Shown in pieces: positions 32,564 to 41,257 of a stretch of 64,000 nucleotides of DNA; the stretch's first letter is position 1; each line of letters opens with the position of its first letter. This DNA is from JBQKLI01 sp012798975 (lineage in GTDB: Bacteria; Bacillota; Clostridia; Tissierellales; Peptoniphilaceae). The notes beneath the pieces were generated by a model. The model searched no databases, was not told where the DNA came from, and saw nothing but the letters and a program-made list of their open reading frames with translations. The stretch spans positions 1-64,000 of the forward strand of contig NZ_JBQKLI010000004.1 in the NCBI RefSeq assembly GCF_052116305.1, in the 5' to 3' direction. Both the position numbers and the translations under genes were made by a program.

Positions 32564-33856
32564 TTAACGCAAGTCCAAAACTCTTTTGCTCTTCCCGCTG
32601 GTTCTTTCTAGGGAATGAGGTTCGACTAAGGTGATTTTGGCATGAATTCCGGTTACGGAATGGACAATGGTATCTGTTTTCTTTTCTATAATTTTCAAAT
32701 CATCTAAATCGTCTATTTCTAGATGAGAATCTAATTCTACTTTGATTTCAATAGTATCTAAATTTCGAATCCGATCGACAATAATTTGATAATGGCAGGC
32801 GATTTCAGGAATCTGAAGAAGTGCCGACTCTATCTGAGACGGGAACACATTGACACCGCGGATAATAAGCATATCGTCGGTTCTTCCTTTTAATCGGTCG
32901 ATTCTTTTATGTGTTCTACCGCAGGAACATCTTTCCGGTATAATTCTTGTAAGATCTCTAGTACGGTATCTTAAAAGGGGCATGCCCTCTTTTGTAAAGG
33001 TTGTGATAACAAGTTCGCCTTCTTCGCCTTCGGGAACCGGCATTAAAGTTTCCGGGTTTACGATTTCCACAATAAAGTGATCTTCCCAAATATGAAGACC
33101 CTCTTGGCATTCGCATTCGATGCCTACACCCGGGCCGTATATTTCAGACAAACCATAGATATCATAAGCTTTTATATGTAGTTTATTTTCGATTTCTTGG
33201 CGCATTTCATTTGTCCAAGGTTCTCCACCGAAAACGCCAATTTTTAAATTCAGGTCTTCCAAAGACAAATCTTCTCTAGATTGAATGGCATCTGCTAAAT
33301 ATAGAGCATAAGAAGGAGTACAAGTTAAAATAGAGGTCTGCAGATCCTTCATAAGCATAAGCTGTTTGTTCGTATTGCCGCCAGAAATAGGAATAACTGC
33401 AGTGCCAAGAGTTTCTGCACCGTTATGAATTCCCAATCCGCCTGTAAACAAGCCGTATCCGTAGGCGTTTTGAAGTACGTCTTCTGGAGAGCCCCCTGCA
33501 CAGACTAAACTTCTGGCTGCCATAGATGCCCAGCTATCTATATCTTTTTGAGTGTAGCATACGACGGTAGGTTTTCCTGTAGTTCCTGAGGAAGCGTGAA
33601 TGCGCACGATTTCCTCCATAGGTACAGCTAATAGATCGAAGGGGTAATTGTCTCGCAGATCTTGTTTTACGGTAAATGGAAATTTCTGAATATCCTCTAA
33701 ACTATGTAAATCATCTGGTGTTATCTGATGTTCATCCATTTTCTTTCGATAAAAGGGTACGTTATCGTATATTCTTTGAATCATATTTTTTAGCTGATCA
33801 TATTGATATTTTTTTGTTTCTTCAACAGATCGTGTTTCTATTTCTCTCTCGTACAT
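32564..33856 (-). CDS. paaK: Phenylacetate-CoA ligase
   Basis: 430 residues, AGGAGG upstream of ATG 33856. AMP-binding motifs: HASSGTTGKPTVVCYT (P-loop), YGLSEIYGPG, YRTRDLTRI and a late GKSKRVLD with the catalytic Lys. It activates aryl-acetates to CoA thioesters via an adenylate. In anaerobic Firmicutes it usually works in fermentation of aromatic amino acids, together with indolepyruvate-type oxidoreductases, which are not in this window. Co-transcribed with the ACT-domain gene. Confidence 0.93.
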   Translation of the reverse strand: MYEREIETRSVEETKKYQYDQLKNMIQRIYDNVPFYRKKMDEHQITPDDLHSLEDIQKFPFTVKQDLRDNYPFDLLAVPMEEIVRIHASSGTTGKPTVVCYTQKDIDSWASMAARSLVCAGGSPEDVLQNAYGYGLFTGGLGIHNGAETLGTAVIPISGGNTNKQLMLMKDLQTSILTCTPSYALYLADAIQSREDLSLEDLNLKIGVFGGEPWTNEMRQEIENKLHIKAYDIYGLSEIYGPGVGIECECQEGLHIWEDHFIVEIVNPETLMPVPEGEEGELVITTFTKEGMPLLRYRTRDLTRIIPERCSCGRTHKRIDRLKGRTDDMLIIRGVNVFPSQIESALLQIPEIACHYQIIVDRIRNLDTIEIKVELDSHLEIDDLDDLKIIEKKTDTIVHSVTGIHAKITLVEPHSLERTSGKSKRVLDLR

Positions 33857-33966
33857 CTAGAACCTCCTTAGATCTAATATCACGAACTATTACAATTATA
33901 CTATATTTTCGAGCTAAAAAAAACTTTGCTTCATGATGGGTATTAATAAATAATAAGGAGGATTTT

Positions 33967-34422
33967 ATGGGAAGAATATTAAAAACTGCAAAAATTGTTC
34001 TGGCAATACTGCTGCTCTTGATAACGGTATCCTGTTCCAGTACAGAATCGGCAATCATAGATAAGGCACCGGCAGAGGGTATTGTAGAAAATCAAAGCTA
34101 TTACGATTTGGAAGATGTGGTTCTTTATCTAAAAACTTATGGAGAACTTCCTCCAAATTATCTGACAAAAAAAGAAGCGAGAGATAGAGGTTGGGACAGC
34201 GATGAAGGGAATCTATGGGCAGTTTCCGAGGGAGCGGTTATAGGCGGAGATGTTTTCGGCAATCGGGAAGGTATTCTGCAGGAGAAAGAGGGACGAGTCT
34301 ATTACGAGGCAGATGTGAACTATAATGGCGGCTATCGAGGCGCTGAAAGAATCGTTTATTCAAATGACGGGCTGGTTTTTTATACAAAAGATCATTATGA
34401 ATCTTTTCAGGAGGTAGAATGA
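33967..34422 (+). CDS. Barnase-family ribonuclease with lipoprotein-like signal
   Basis: 151 residues, AAGGAGG upstream. The hydrophobic N-terminus ends in LLLITVSCSS; the Cys at about 24 could be lipidated, although the residue at -3 is Thr rather than Leu. The nuclease domain matches barnase along its length: DVVLYLKTYGELPPNYLTKK, SEGAVIGGDVFGNREGIL with the catalytic Glu after its usual FxNREG, the YYEADVNYNGGYRGAERIVYSNDG segment with its Arg, and a closing TKDHYESF with the catalytic His. It cuts single-stranded RNA after guanine. The matching inhibitor gene overlaps it by 4 nt. Bacilli use secreted barnase; here it is probably membrane-attached. Confidence 0.9.
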   Translation: MGRILKTAKIVLAILLLLITVSCSSTESAIIDKAPAEGIVENQSYYDLEDVVLYLKTYGELPPNYLTKKEARDRGWDSDEGNLWAVSEGAVIGGDVFGNREGILQEKEGRVYYEADVNYNGGYRGAERIVYSNDGLVFYTKDHYESFQEVE

Positions 34423-34706
34423 GTTTGAAATGTATTGTAGATGGTAAAAGAATTAGAAATAAAAGAGCTCTTCACTTGCTATTAAAAAAGGATCTGAAAC
34501 TTTCCGATTATTACGGGAATAATCTGGATGCTTTGTGGGACGAAATTTCTTCTTCCATTCGCGAAAGAGAAATCATTGTTAAAAATCAAGAGGATTTAAT
34601 TGAAAACTTGGGAGAGTATGGGAAAAGATTTATGACAGTTCTTTATGATCTAGACAAATCTATTTCGAATTTCGTTTTTATAATAGAGAAAGGACGGGGA
34701 TTTTAA
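34419..34706 (+). CDS. Barstar-family ribonuclease inhibitor
   Basis: 95 residues starting at ATG 34419, overlapping the barnase gene by 4 nt, and ending one base into malQ (TAATG). The barstar signature is clear: DGKRIRNKRALHLLLKKDL, then LSDYYGNNLDALWDEIS, where the Asp of NLDALWD enters the barnase active site. It keeps the nuclease inactive inside the cell until export. The two genes head a transcript that continues into 4-alpha-glucanotransferase, so toxin and inhibitor would be made together with glycogen enzymes. Confidence 0.9.
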   Translation: MSLKCIVDGKRIRNKRALHLLLKKDLKLSDYYGNNLDALWDEISSSIREREIIVKNQEDLIENLGEYGKRFMTVLYDLDKSISNFVFIIEKGRGF

Positions 34707-36220
34707 TGGAGCATATCAATAAATTTGATAAATATAATTACAAAGAGTTGAACGAAAACAGGGGTAGCGGAATTCTCATTCATATAAGCAGTCTACCAGG
34801 CAAATACGGAATCGGGACCTTTGGGGAAGAGGCTTATGATTTTGTAGATTTTTTAAAACTGGCGAAACAAAAATATTGGCAGGTGCTTCCATTAGGGCCT
34901 ACAGGATATGGCGACAGCCCCTATCAATCCTATTCCTCTTATGCAGGCAATCCTTATTTTATCGACCTGGAGGCTTTAGAAAAAGACGGATTGATAGAAG
35001 GCGATTATAGACGTTTTGATTATGGAAATCCAGATTCTGTAGATTATGAAAGGATGTCTACTATAAAAAACCAGCAGCTTAGAGAAGCGTTTAAAAGAAG
35101 CCGTTCGAGAGATCTGCTTGGATATACAAGTTTTTTTGAGAATGCAAAAAGCTGGCTGGAAGATTATGCTTTGTATATGGCGATTAAAAATAAAAAGAAC
35201 GGCCTGCCCTGGTACGAATGGGAAGAAGGTATCAAAAACAGAGAACAGGAAGCATTAGAGGAACTTAGAGGAGAGCTGAAAGAAGAAATAGAATTTCATT
35301 ATTTTATTCAGTATTTATTTTTCACCCAATATAAAAAGTTGAAAAAATATGCAAATCAAAACGGTATTGAAATCATAGGGGATCTGCCGATTTATGTTGC
35401 CCACGACAGCTGCGATACTTGGAAAGACACAGAAATATTTCAACTGGACGAATCTTTAGATTTAAAATATCAGGGAGGATGTCCTCCGGACAGTTTTTCT
35501 GAAGAAGGGCAGACATGGGGAAATCCTGTATATAATTGGGATGTTTTAAAAGAGCAGGATTATAAATGGTGGATGGTACGGTTAAAAGCAGCTTTCCTTT
35601 TGTTTGATGTATTGCGGTTAGATCATTTCCGCGGCTTTGAGTCCTATTGGAGGATTCCGGCGGGAGAAGATTCTGCAGTAAACGGCGAGTGGGTAAAAGG
35701 ACCGGGAGATGATTTTTTTAAAAAGGTAAAGGAAGTTTTTCCCGATAGCAAAATCATTGCAGAAGACCTGGGATACATGACAAAAGAAGTTGCAGACATG
35801 AGAAAGAAATCTGGATATCCGGGGATGAAAGTTCTTCAGTTTGCTTTTGATGTATCGGAAGAATCCGAGTATCTGCCTCATAATGTGGAAAGAAACTGGG
35901 TTATGTATACAGGAACCCATGATAACGATACCCTAGGCGGATGGATACTCAACGCCGATGCAGAAGAACTGAACTTTGCGAAAAATTATTTAAAGCTTAC
36001 ACAAGAAGAAGGTGAAGTATGGGGGATGATCCGGGGTGTCTGGAGCAGCGTTGCAGACACTGCAATCGCGCAGATGCAGGATTTTCTCGAACTGGACTCT
36101 AGTGCGCGGATGAATGTTCCTGGAACAATTCACCACTGGAGATGGAAAATGAGAGAGGAGCAGCTGACGAAAGAACTGGCTTCTCGAATAGGAAACCTTA
36201 CGAAATTATACAGCCGATAA
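34706..36220 (+). CDS. malQ: 4-alpha-glucanotransferase
   Basis: 504 residues, normal for GH77. Motifs include SGILIHISSLPGKYGIGTFG at the start, GPTGYGDSPYQSYSSYAGNP, the nucleophile Asp in LRLDHFRGFESYW, the acid/base Glu in IIAEDLG, and the third acid in YTGTHDNDT. It transfers maltodextrin segments between chains in glycogen or maltose turnover. Its ATG overlaps the barstar stop by one base, and the metallo-hydrolase gene starts 16 bp downstream. Confidence 0.95.
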   Translation: MEHINKFDKYNYKELNENRGSGILIHISSLPGKYGIGTFGEEAYDFVDFLKLAKQKYWQVLPLGPTGYGDSPYQSYSSYAGNPYFIDLEALEKDGLIEGDYRRFDYGNPDSVDYERMSTIKNQQLREAFKRSRSRDLLGYTSFFENAKSWLEDYALYMAIKNKKNGLPWYEWEEGIKNREQEALEELRGELKEEIEFHYFIQYLFFTQYKKLKKYANQNGIEIIGDLPIYVAHDSCDTWKDTEIFQLDESLDLKYQGGCPPDSFSEEGQTWGNPVYNWDVLKEQDYKWWMVRLKAAFLLFDVLRLDHFRGFESYWRIPAGEDSAVNGEWVKGPGDDFFKKVKEVFPDSKIIAEDLGYMTKEVADMRKKSGYPGMKVLQFAFDVSEESEYLPHNVERNWVMYTGTHDNDTLGGWILNADAEELNFAKNYLKLTQEEGEVWGMIRGVWSSVADTAIAQMQDFLELDSSARMNVPGTIHHWRWKMREEQLTKELASRIGNLTKLYSR

Positions 36221-36236
36221 GCTTTAGGAGGAAAAA

Positions 36237-37859
36237 ATGAAAATTGAATTTTTAGGAGCAGCAAAAGTTGTTACAGGTTCAAACTATCTTATTACTACAG
36301 ATAAATGGAAATTTCTAATCGACTGCGGTCTTTTTCAAGGGGGAAAAGAAGAAGAGGCGATGAACGAGCTTGCTTTTAAGTATGACCCCGGAGAAATCGA
36401 CTTTATGTTTTTAACCCACGCTCATATCGATCATAGCGGTCGTATTCCTTATCTTGTGAAAAAAGGTTATCGCAGCGAAATATATGCGACGGAAGCTACT
36501 GTTGATTTGTGTGAGATTATGCTGTTGGATTCTGCAAATATTCAAGAATCGGATGCTGAATGGGAAAACAAAAGAAGAATTCGATCAGGAAAAGCGCCGA
36601 TTGAGCCGTTATATACCATGGAAGATGCGCAGCGTAGCTTGTCCTATTTTAGACCGTGCCATTATGAAGAGATCATTAAAGTCAACGACGAAATATCCTT
36701 TCGATTTACTGATGCTGGGCATATTTTAGGATCTTCCATTTTAGAACTTTGGATTGTAGAGAATAATGAAACAGTAAAGGTAGTATTTAGCGGTGATTTA
36801 GGAATGCCGAATAAACCTCTTTTAAAAGATCCGGCTTTTATAAAGAGCGCAGACTATCTTATTATGGAATCTACCTATGGCAACTCTGTTCATGACGACT
36901 ATGCAAAAAGCATGGATGAATTAACACAGATAATCGACCGCGTATCGGAAAGAGGAGGAACGGTAATGATTCCTTCCTTCGCAGTAGGAAGAACCCAAGA
37001 ATTGATCTATCAGCTCAACAACTATTACAGCAAAGATACTATTCATGAACATCAAAGGATTCCAATTTATATAGACAGTCCAATGGCTATTCGAGCTACA
37101 AAAGCTTTTATGGATAATGCCTATTATTTTGATGATGAAACAAAAGAAATTATTCGAAGCGGAGATAATATCTTTGAGTTTCCAAATCTCCATTACGTTA
37201 ATTCTGTAGAAGAATCGAAGGCTCTGCATCGTGTCAATTATCCTCGTGTGATCATTTCTTCGTCAGGTATGGCTAATGCTGGAAGAATCCGCCATCATCT
37301 AAAACACGGTTTATGGGATGAACGAAATGCCGTGGTCTTTATCGGTTATCAAGCGATTGGAACATTAGGGAGAATATTATTGGACGGTGCGGAGAAAGTA
37401 AAACTCTTAGGGGAAGAGATTGCTGTCAAAGCAGAAATCTTCGACTTGGTAGGTTTTTCAGCTCATGCCGATGAGCCGATGCTTTTGGATTGGCTAAATC
37501 ATTTTGAGAAGAAACCTGTAAAGATCTTTCTTACCCACGGCGAAGAAGATGAGAGTGTCCCTTTAGCAAAAACTATAAAAGAAATGTTTCATATTGATAC
37601 CATTGTCCCTTCTTTAAATGACGAGTACTCTCTAAATACTACAGGCAGAGATCTAGAAGAAAAGATTTCAAAGGAAGATATGGAAAAAACACTGTATGAA
37701 GATTTTAGATTAATCCAAGACAATATGCAGAACTTATCGAATCGAAAAGAGCTTTTTGATACGGGAAAAATGAAGGCCGAGGAATACAGTGAAATAAAAA
37801 GAACTTTGAATGATTTAAAACTTCAGCTGATGAGTTTAAATATGAAAACAGGTAAATAA
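36237..37859 (+). CDS. Beta-CASP metallo-beta-lactamase RNase-like protein
   Basis: 540 residues with AGGAGG upstream. The metallo-beta-lactamase core has LTHAHIDHSGRIPYL (zinc motif HxHxDH), a later His in DAGHILGSS, and an Asp in FSGDLG. The beta-CASP insert (about 200-380) contains IPSFAVGRTQELIYQL and SSSGMANAGRIRHHL. An RNA-specificity (RMMBL) motif follows, GFSAHADEPMLLDWL. Relatives are RNA-processing nucleases of the CPSF73/RNase J superfamily, but bacterial members of this subgroup have no fixed role. A C-terminal helical tail (about 480-540) is extra. It sits in the barnase-barstar-malQ operon. Confidence 0.88.
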   Translation: MKIEFLGAAKVVTGSNYLITTDKWKFLIDCGLFQGGKEEEAMNELAFKYDPGEIDFMFLTHAHIDHSGRIPYLVKKGYRSEIYATEATVDLCEIMLLDSANIQESDAEWENKRRIRSGKAPIEPLYTMEDAQRSLSYFRPCHYEEIIKVNDEISFRFTDAGHILGSSILELWIVENNETVKVVFSGDLGMPNKPLLKDPAFIKSADYLIMESTYGNSVHDDYAKSMDELTQIIDRVSERGGTVMIPSFAVGRTQELIYQLNNYYSKDTIHEHQRIPIYIDSPMAIRATKAFMDNAYYFDDETKEIIRSGDNIFEFPNLHYVNSVEESKALHRVNYPRVIISSSGMANAGRIRHHLKHGLWDERNAVVFIGYQAIGTLGRILLDGAEKVKLLGEEIAVKAEIFDLVGFSAHADEPMLLDWLNHFEKKPVKIFLTHGEEDESVPLAKTIKEMFHIDTIVPSLNDEYSLNTTGRDLEEKISKEDMEKTLYEDFRLIQDNMQNLSNRKELFDTGKMKAEEYSEIKRTLNDLKLQLMSLNMKTGK

Positions 37860-37885
37860 TATGTAATATTTCAGTAAAGATTAGA

Positions 37886-37912
37886 AAGTCTTCTTTGGAA
37901 GACTTCTTTTTT
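37886..37912 (+). terminator. Terminator separating the two glycogen-region operons
   Basis: AAGTCTTC-TTTG-GAAGACTT followed by CT6. It ends the barnase-barstar-malQ-MBL transcript. Confidence 0.8.
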
Positions 37913-38095
37913 GTTCTAAATAATTATATAATAGTGATAAGATAAATATATAAAATTTTAACAATTTAAAATGTTCTATCGGCATAAAAAAACATCAAAC
38001 GTTTTCCTTGCAGGACGCTTGCATGTTATAAAACACGAGTATTGGGTAAAAATAGAATATATAGAATCATTCAACGGTTTAATATGGAGGGTAGT
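37913..38095 (+). promoter_or_regulatory. Leader region of the glgBCDA operon
   Basis: About 180 bp without a gene. An imperfect hairpin may form between AACATCAAACG (about 37990-38000) and the GCTTGCATGTT segment near 38030. A/T-rich promoter-like sequence (TATAATAG near 37926) precedes it. No known riboswitch was recognised. The ribosome binding site of glgB is GGAGGG at 38085-38091. Confidence 0.35.
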
Positions 38096-40057
38096 ATGAA
38101 GGAGTTTAATACAGATTATTTTTATAGGGAAACGGGACTTGATGAAGATATATATCTTTATCAAAAAGGCAGCCATGGTCATGCATACAAGTTTATGGGA
38201 GCTCATACTGTACAAAACGAAGAAGGACAAGAAGCGGTTAGTTTCTGTGTCTGGGCACCGAATGCAAAATATGTTAATTTAATCGGCGATTTTAATGATT
38301 GGAACGAGTACGATCTGCCTTTAAAAAGAATTAACGATTCGGATATTTGGAATATATGTGTTTATGGTATAAAACAATTTGATGCCTACAAATACAGAAT
38401 TGTATCTCCTTGGGACGAAATTCGATACAAAGCCGATCCCTTTGCATTTCACGCAGAAGAAAGACCGAAAAGCGCTTCAAAGGTATTTGATATCGAAGGT
38501 TTCAAATGGAGCGATAAAAGATGGCTTAACAAAAGAGAAAAATCAAATCTTTACAATGAGCCGATGAGTATATACGAGGTAAATCTTTCTTCTTGGAAAA
38601 GAAAAGAGGATGGCTGTCCCTACAGCTACGTTGAACTTGCAGACGAGCTTGTGGATTATGTGAAAGAAATGGGATACACCCATGTTGAACTTATGCCTGT
38701 TATGGAGCATCCTTACGACGGATCTTGGGGATATCAGGTGACTGGATATTTTGCACCAACCTCCAGATTCGGCACACCGAAAGATTTTATGTATTTAATC
38801 AATGCTTTTCACAAAAAAAATATCGGAGTGATATTAGATTGGATACCGTCCCATTTCTGCAAAGATGATTTTGGACTTGCCAGATTTGACGGTGCAAATT
38901 GTTATGAACCGGCGGATCAATATAGAGCGGAAAATGAACAATGGGGAACTTTAAATTTTGATTATGGAAAAACGGAAGTTGTCAACTTTCTGATATCGAA
39001 TGCTTTATACTGGCATGAGTATTATCATATAGACGGAATTCGCGTAGATGCGGTTGCTTATATGATCTATCTTGATTTTACAGGCAAAGAAATACGAAAT
39101 CCTGACGGCAGCAATGATAATAAAGATGCAATTTCATTTTTGAAGAAACTAAATACGGCTGTATATGAAAGGTTCCCAAAAACGATGATGATAGCGGAAG
39201 AATCTACAGCTTGGCCGTTGGTTACTATGCCTGTTGAAAATGGAGGTTTAGGTTTCAGTTATAAATGGAATATGGGATGGATGCACGACATATTGAAATA
39301 TATGGAAATGGATCCGATCTTCCGAAAAGATCATCATGAAGCATTAACATTTACAATGACTTATGCGTTTTCTGAGAATTATATTCTGCCTTTCAGCCAT
39401 GATGAAGTAGTACATATGAAAGGTTCTATGATCGGCAAAATGCCGGGAAGCTATGAAGAACAATTTGCAAGCTTAAGACTTCTCTATGCATATATGTATG
39501 CTCATCCTGGAAAGAAATTAATGTTTATGGGAGACGAAATTGCCCAGTTTGATGAATGGAATGAATGGGATCAGCTGACATGGGAAGTTTTAGACTATGA
39601 TAGCCATAAGCAGTTTAAAAAATACGTATCGGACTTAAACGAATTTTATCGAAAAGAGAAAACTCTTTATGCTATCGATACGAGCTATGCTGGTTTTAAC
39701 TGGGTCGATCTAGCAAACCGTGATGAGTCGGTAATCGCTTTTGAGAGAATCGATCAAGAAGGAAATGAATTATTATGTATATTCAATTTTACACCTGTTG
39801 AGAGAAAGTCTTATCCGATCGGTGTAAAAGAGAAAGGCAATTATTCAATAAAATTCAATACTGATATGAAGAAATATGGTGGAAGATTAGCACGGAATAA
39901 ACCTTGCAGAAGCAAAGAAGAGCCGTTAGGGGATCGGGATTATAGAATAGAAATCGACTTGCCTCCATTGTCTGCTCTGTATTTATTCCACAAAAAACCG
40001 GCCACAGCTGCAAAGAAAAAAACAGCTGCGAAAAAGAAAGCAGCTGCAAAAAAATAA
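38096..40057 (+). CDS. glgB: Glycogen branching enzyme with Lys/Ala-rich tail
   Basis: 653 residues from ATG 38096, chosen for the GGAGGG just upstream. An N-terminal CBM48-type module (SFCVWAPNAKYVNLIGDFNDW) precedes a GH13 barrel with catalytic residues in IDGIRVDAVAYMIYLD (Asp), MMIAEESTAW (Glu) and LPFSHDEVVHMKGS (Asp). It makes alpha-1,6 branches in glycogen. An unusual tail of about 20 residues built from AAKKK-type units follows the last beta domain. It starts the long unit glgB-glgC-glgD-glgA-phosphorylase-like-pullulanase-phosphoglucomutase. Confidence 0.94.
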   Translation: MKEFNTDYFYRETGLDEDIYLYQKGSHGHAYKFMGAHTVQNEEGQEAVSFCVWAPNAKYVNLIGDFNDWNEYDLPLKRINDSDIWNICVYGIKQFDAYKYRIVSPWDEIRYKADPFAFHAEERPKSASKVFDIEGFKWSDKRWLNKREKSNLYNEPMSIYEVNLSSWKRKEDGCPYSYVELADELVDYVKEMGYTHVELMPVMEHPYDGSWGYQVTGYFAPTSRFGTPKDFMYLINAFHKKNIGVILDWIPSHFCKDDFGLARFDGANCYEPADQYRAENEQWGTLNFDYGKTEVVNFLISNALYWHEYYHIDGIRVDAVAYMIYLDFTGKEIRNPDGSNDNKDAISFLKKLNTAVYERFPKTMMIAEESTAWPLVTMPVENGGLGFSYKWNMGWMHDILKYMEMDPIFRKDHHEALTFTMTYAFSENYILPFSHDEVVHMKGSMIGKMPGSYEEQFASLRLLYAYMYAHPGKKLMFMGDEIAQFDEWNEWDQLTWEVLDYDSHKQFKKYVSDLNEFYRKEKTLYAIDTSYAGFNWVDLANRDESVIAFERIDQEGNELLCIFNFTPVERKSYPIGVKEKGNYSIKFNTDMKKYGGRLARNKPCRSKEEPLGDRDYRIEIDLPPLSALYLFHKKPATAAKKKTAAKKKAAAKK

Positions 40058-40104
40058 CGAGAAATACTATTTGAGATGTAGGACAATACTATGGAGGGAA
40101 GCTT

Positions 40105-41247
40105 ATGAAAACTAGAAATAGGGTCGTAACTATGCTGCTTGCCGGCGGACAAGGATCAAGATTAAAAGCCTTGACAAGAAAAGTTGCAAAGCCTGCAGTG
40201 CCTTTTGGAGGAAAATACAGAATCATCGATTTTGCATTAAGCAATTCTGCAAATTCTGAGATTAGAGATATTGGAATCTTAACACAATATAAACCCTTTG
40301 AGCTTAATACCCATATAGGCAATGGATCAGCTTGGGATTATGATAGAGACAGCGGCGGTCTTCGTATATTATCTCCCCACTATACAGAAAAGGGAGGAAG
40401 ATGGTATGAAGGGACAGCGAATGCTATTTTAGAAAATATTGATTTTCTTGATAATTTAGAAGCGGAATATGTACTTGTTCTGTCAGGAGATCATATCTAT
40501 AAAATGAATTATAAAGAACTTCTTAATTATCATAAAGAGAAAGGTTCTGTAGCAACCATAGCTGTAATGCCCGTTCCTTGGGAGGAAGCTTCAAGGTTTG
40601 GAATTCTGAATACAGACGAGGAAAATGCTATAGTGGAATTTGACGAAAAACCTGCCAATCCACAAAGCAATTTAGCATCTATGGGAATTTATATGTTTAA
40701 CTGGAGCGTCTTAAGAGAGTTTCTATTAGAAGACGACAAAGATGAAGCATCCGAGCATGATTTTGGGATGAATATACTCCCCAAAATGCTGAATGCCGGA
40801 AATCCGATGTATGCATGGAAATTTGAGGGATATTGGAAAGATGTAGGAACAGTAAAATCTTATTGGGAAGCAAATCTGGATCTATTGGAAATAGATAATC
40901 CTTTAGATATTTTTGATACATCATGGCAGATTTATACAAAAGCGAGAAATCTTCCTCCTCATTTTGTTTCTTCTTCTGCAAGGATAAAAAACGCGTTAAT
41001 TAACGAAGCCTGCAGAATCTATGGAGATATTGAACATTCTGTATTATTTAACAATGTTCATATTGAAGAAGGAGCTGCGGTAAAAGACAGCGTACTCTTG
41101 TCTAATTCAATTATTCGAGAAGGAGCAAAAGTATACAACGCAGTGATCATGGAAGATGTAATTGTAGAGAAAGATCAAGTGATCGGAAGTCCGGATTGCG
41201 ATAAGGTTTATCTCGTATCACCAGATGGAATTACGGAAGAAGGCTAG
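40105..41247 (+). CDS. glgC: Glucose-1-phosphate adenylyltransferase, catalytic subunit
   Basis: 380 residues. Nucleotide-binding start MLLAGGQGSRLKALTRKVAKPAVPFGGKYR, catalytic Asp in LVLSGDHIYKMNY, substrate-loop segment VEFDEKP, and a left-handed beta-helix C-terminus (about 290-375). It makes ADP-glucose, the glycogen precursor. GGAGGG precedes the ATG. In Firmicutes it forms a heterotetramer with GlgD, encoded next. Confidence 0.96.
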   Translation: MKTRNRVVTMLLAGGQGSRLKALTRKVAKPAVPFGGKYRIIDFALSNSANSEIRDIGILTQYKPFELNTHIGNGSAWDYDRDSGGLRILSPHYTEKGGRWYEGTANAILENIDFLDNLEAEYVLVLSGDHIYKMNYKELLNYHKEKGSVATIAVMPVPWEEASRFGILNTDEENAIVEFDEKPANPQSNLASMGIYMFNWSVLREFLLEDDKDEASEHDFGMNILPKMLNAGNPMYAWKFEGYWKDVGTVKSYWEANLDLLEIDNPLDIFDTSWQIYTKARNLPPHFVSSSARIKNALINEACRIYGDIEHSVLFNNVHIEEGAAVKDSVLLSNSIIREGAKVYNAVIMEDVIVEKDQVIGSPDCDKVYLVSPDGITEEG

Positions 41248-41257
41248 GAGGTATAGT

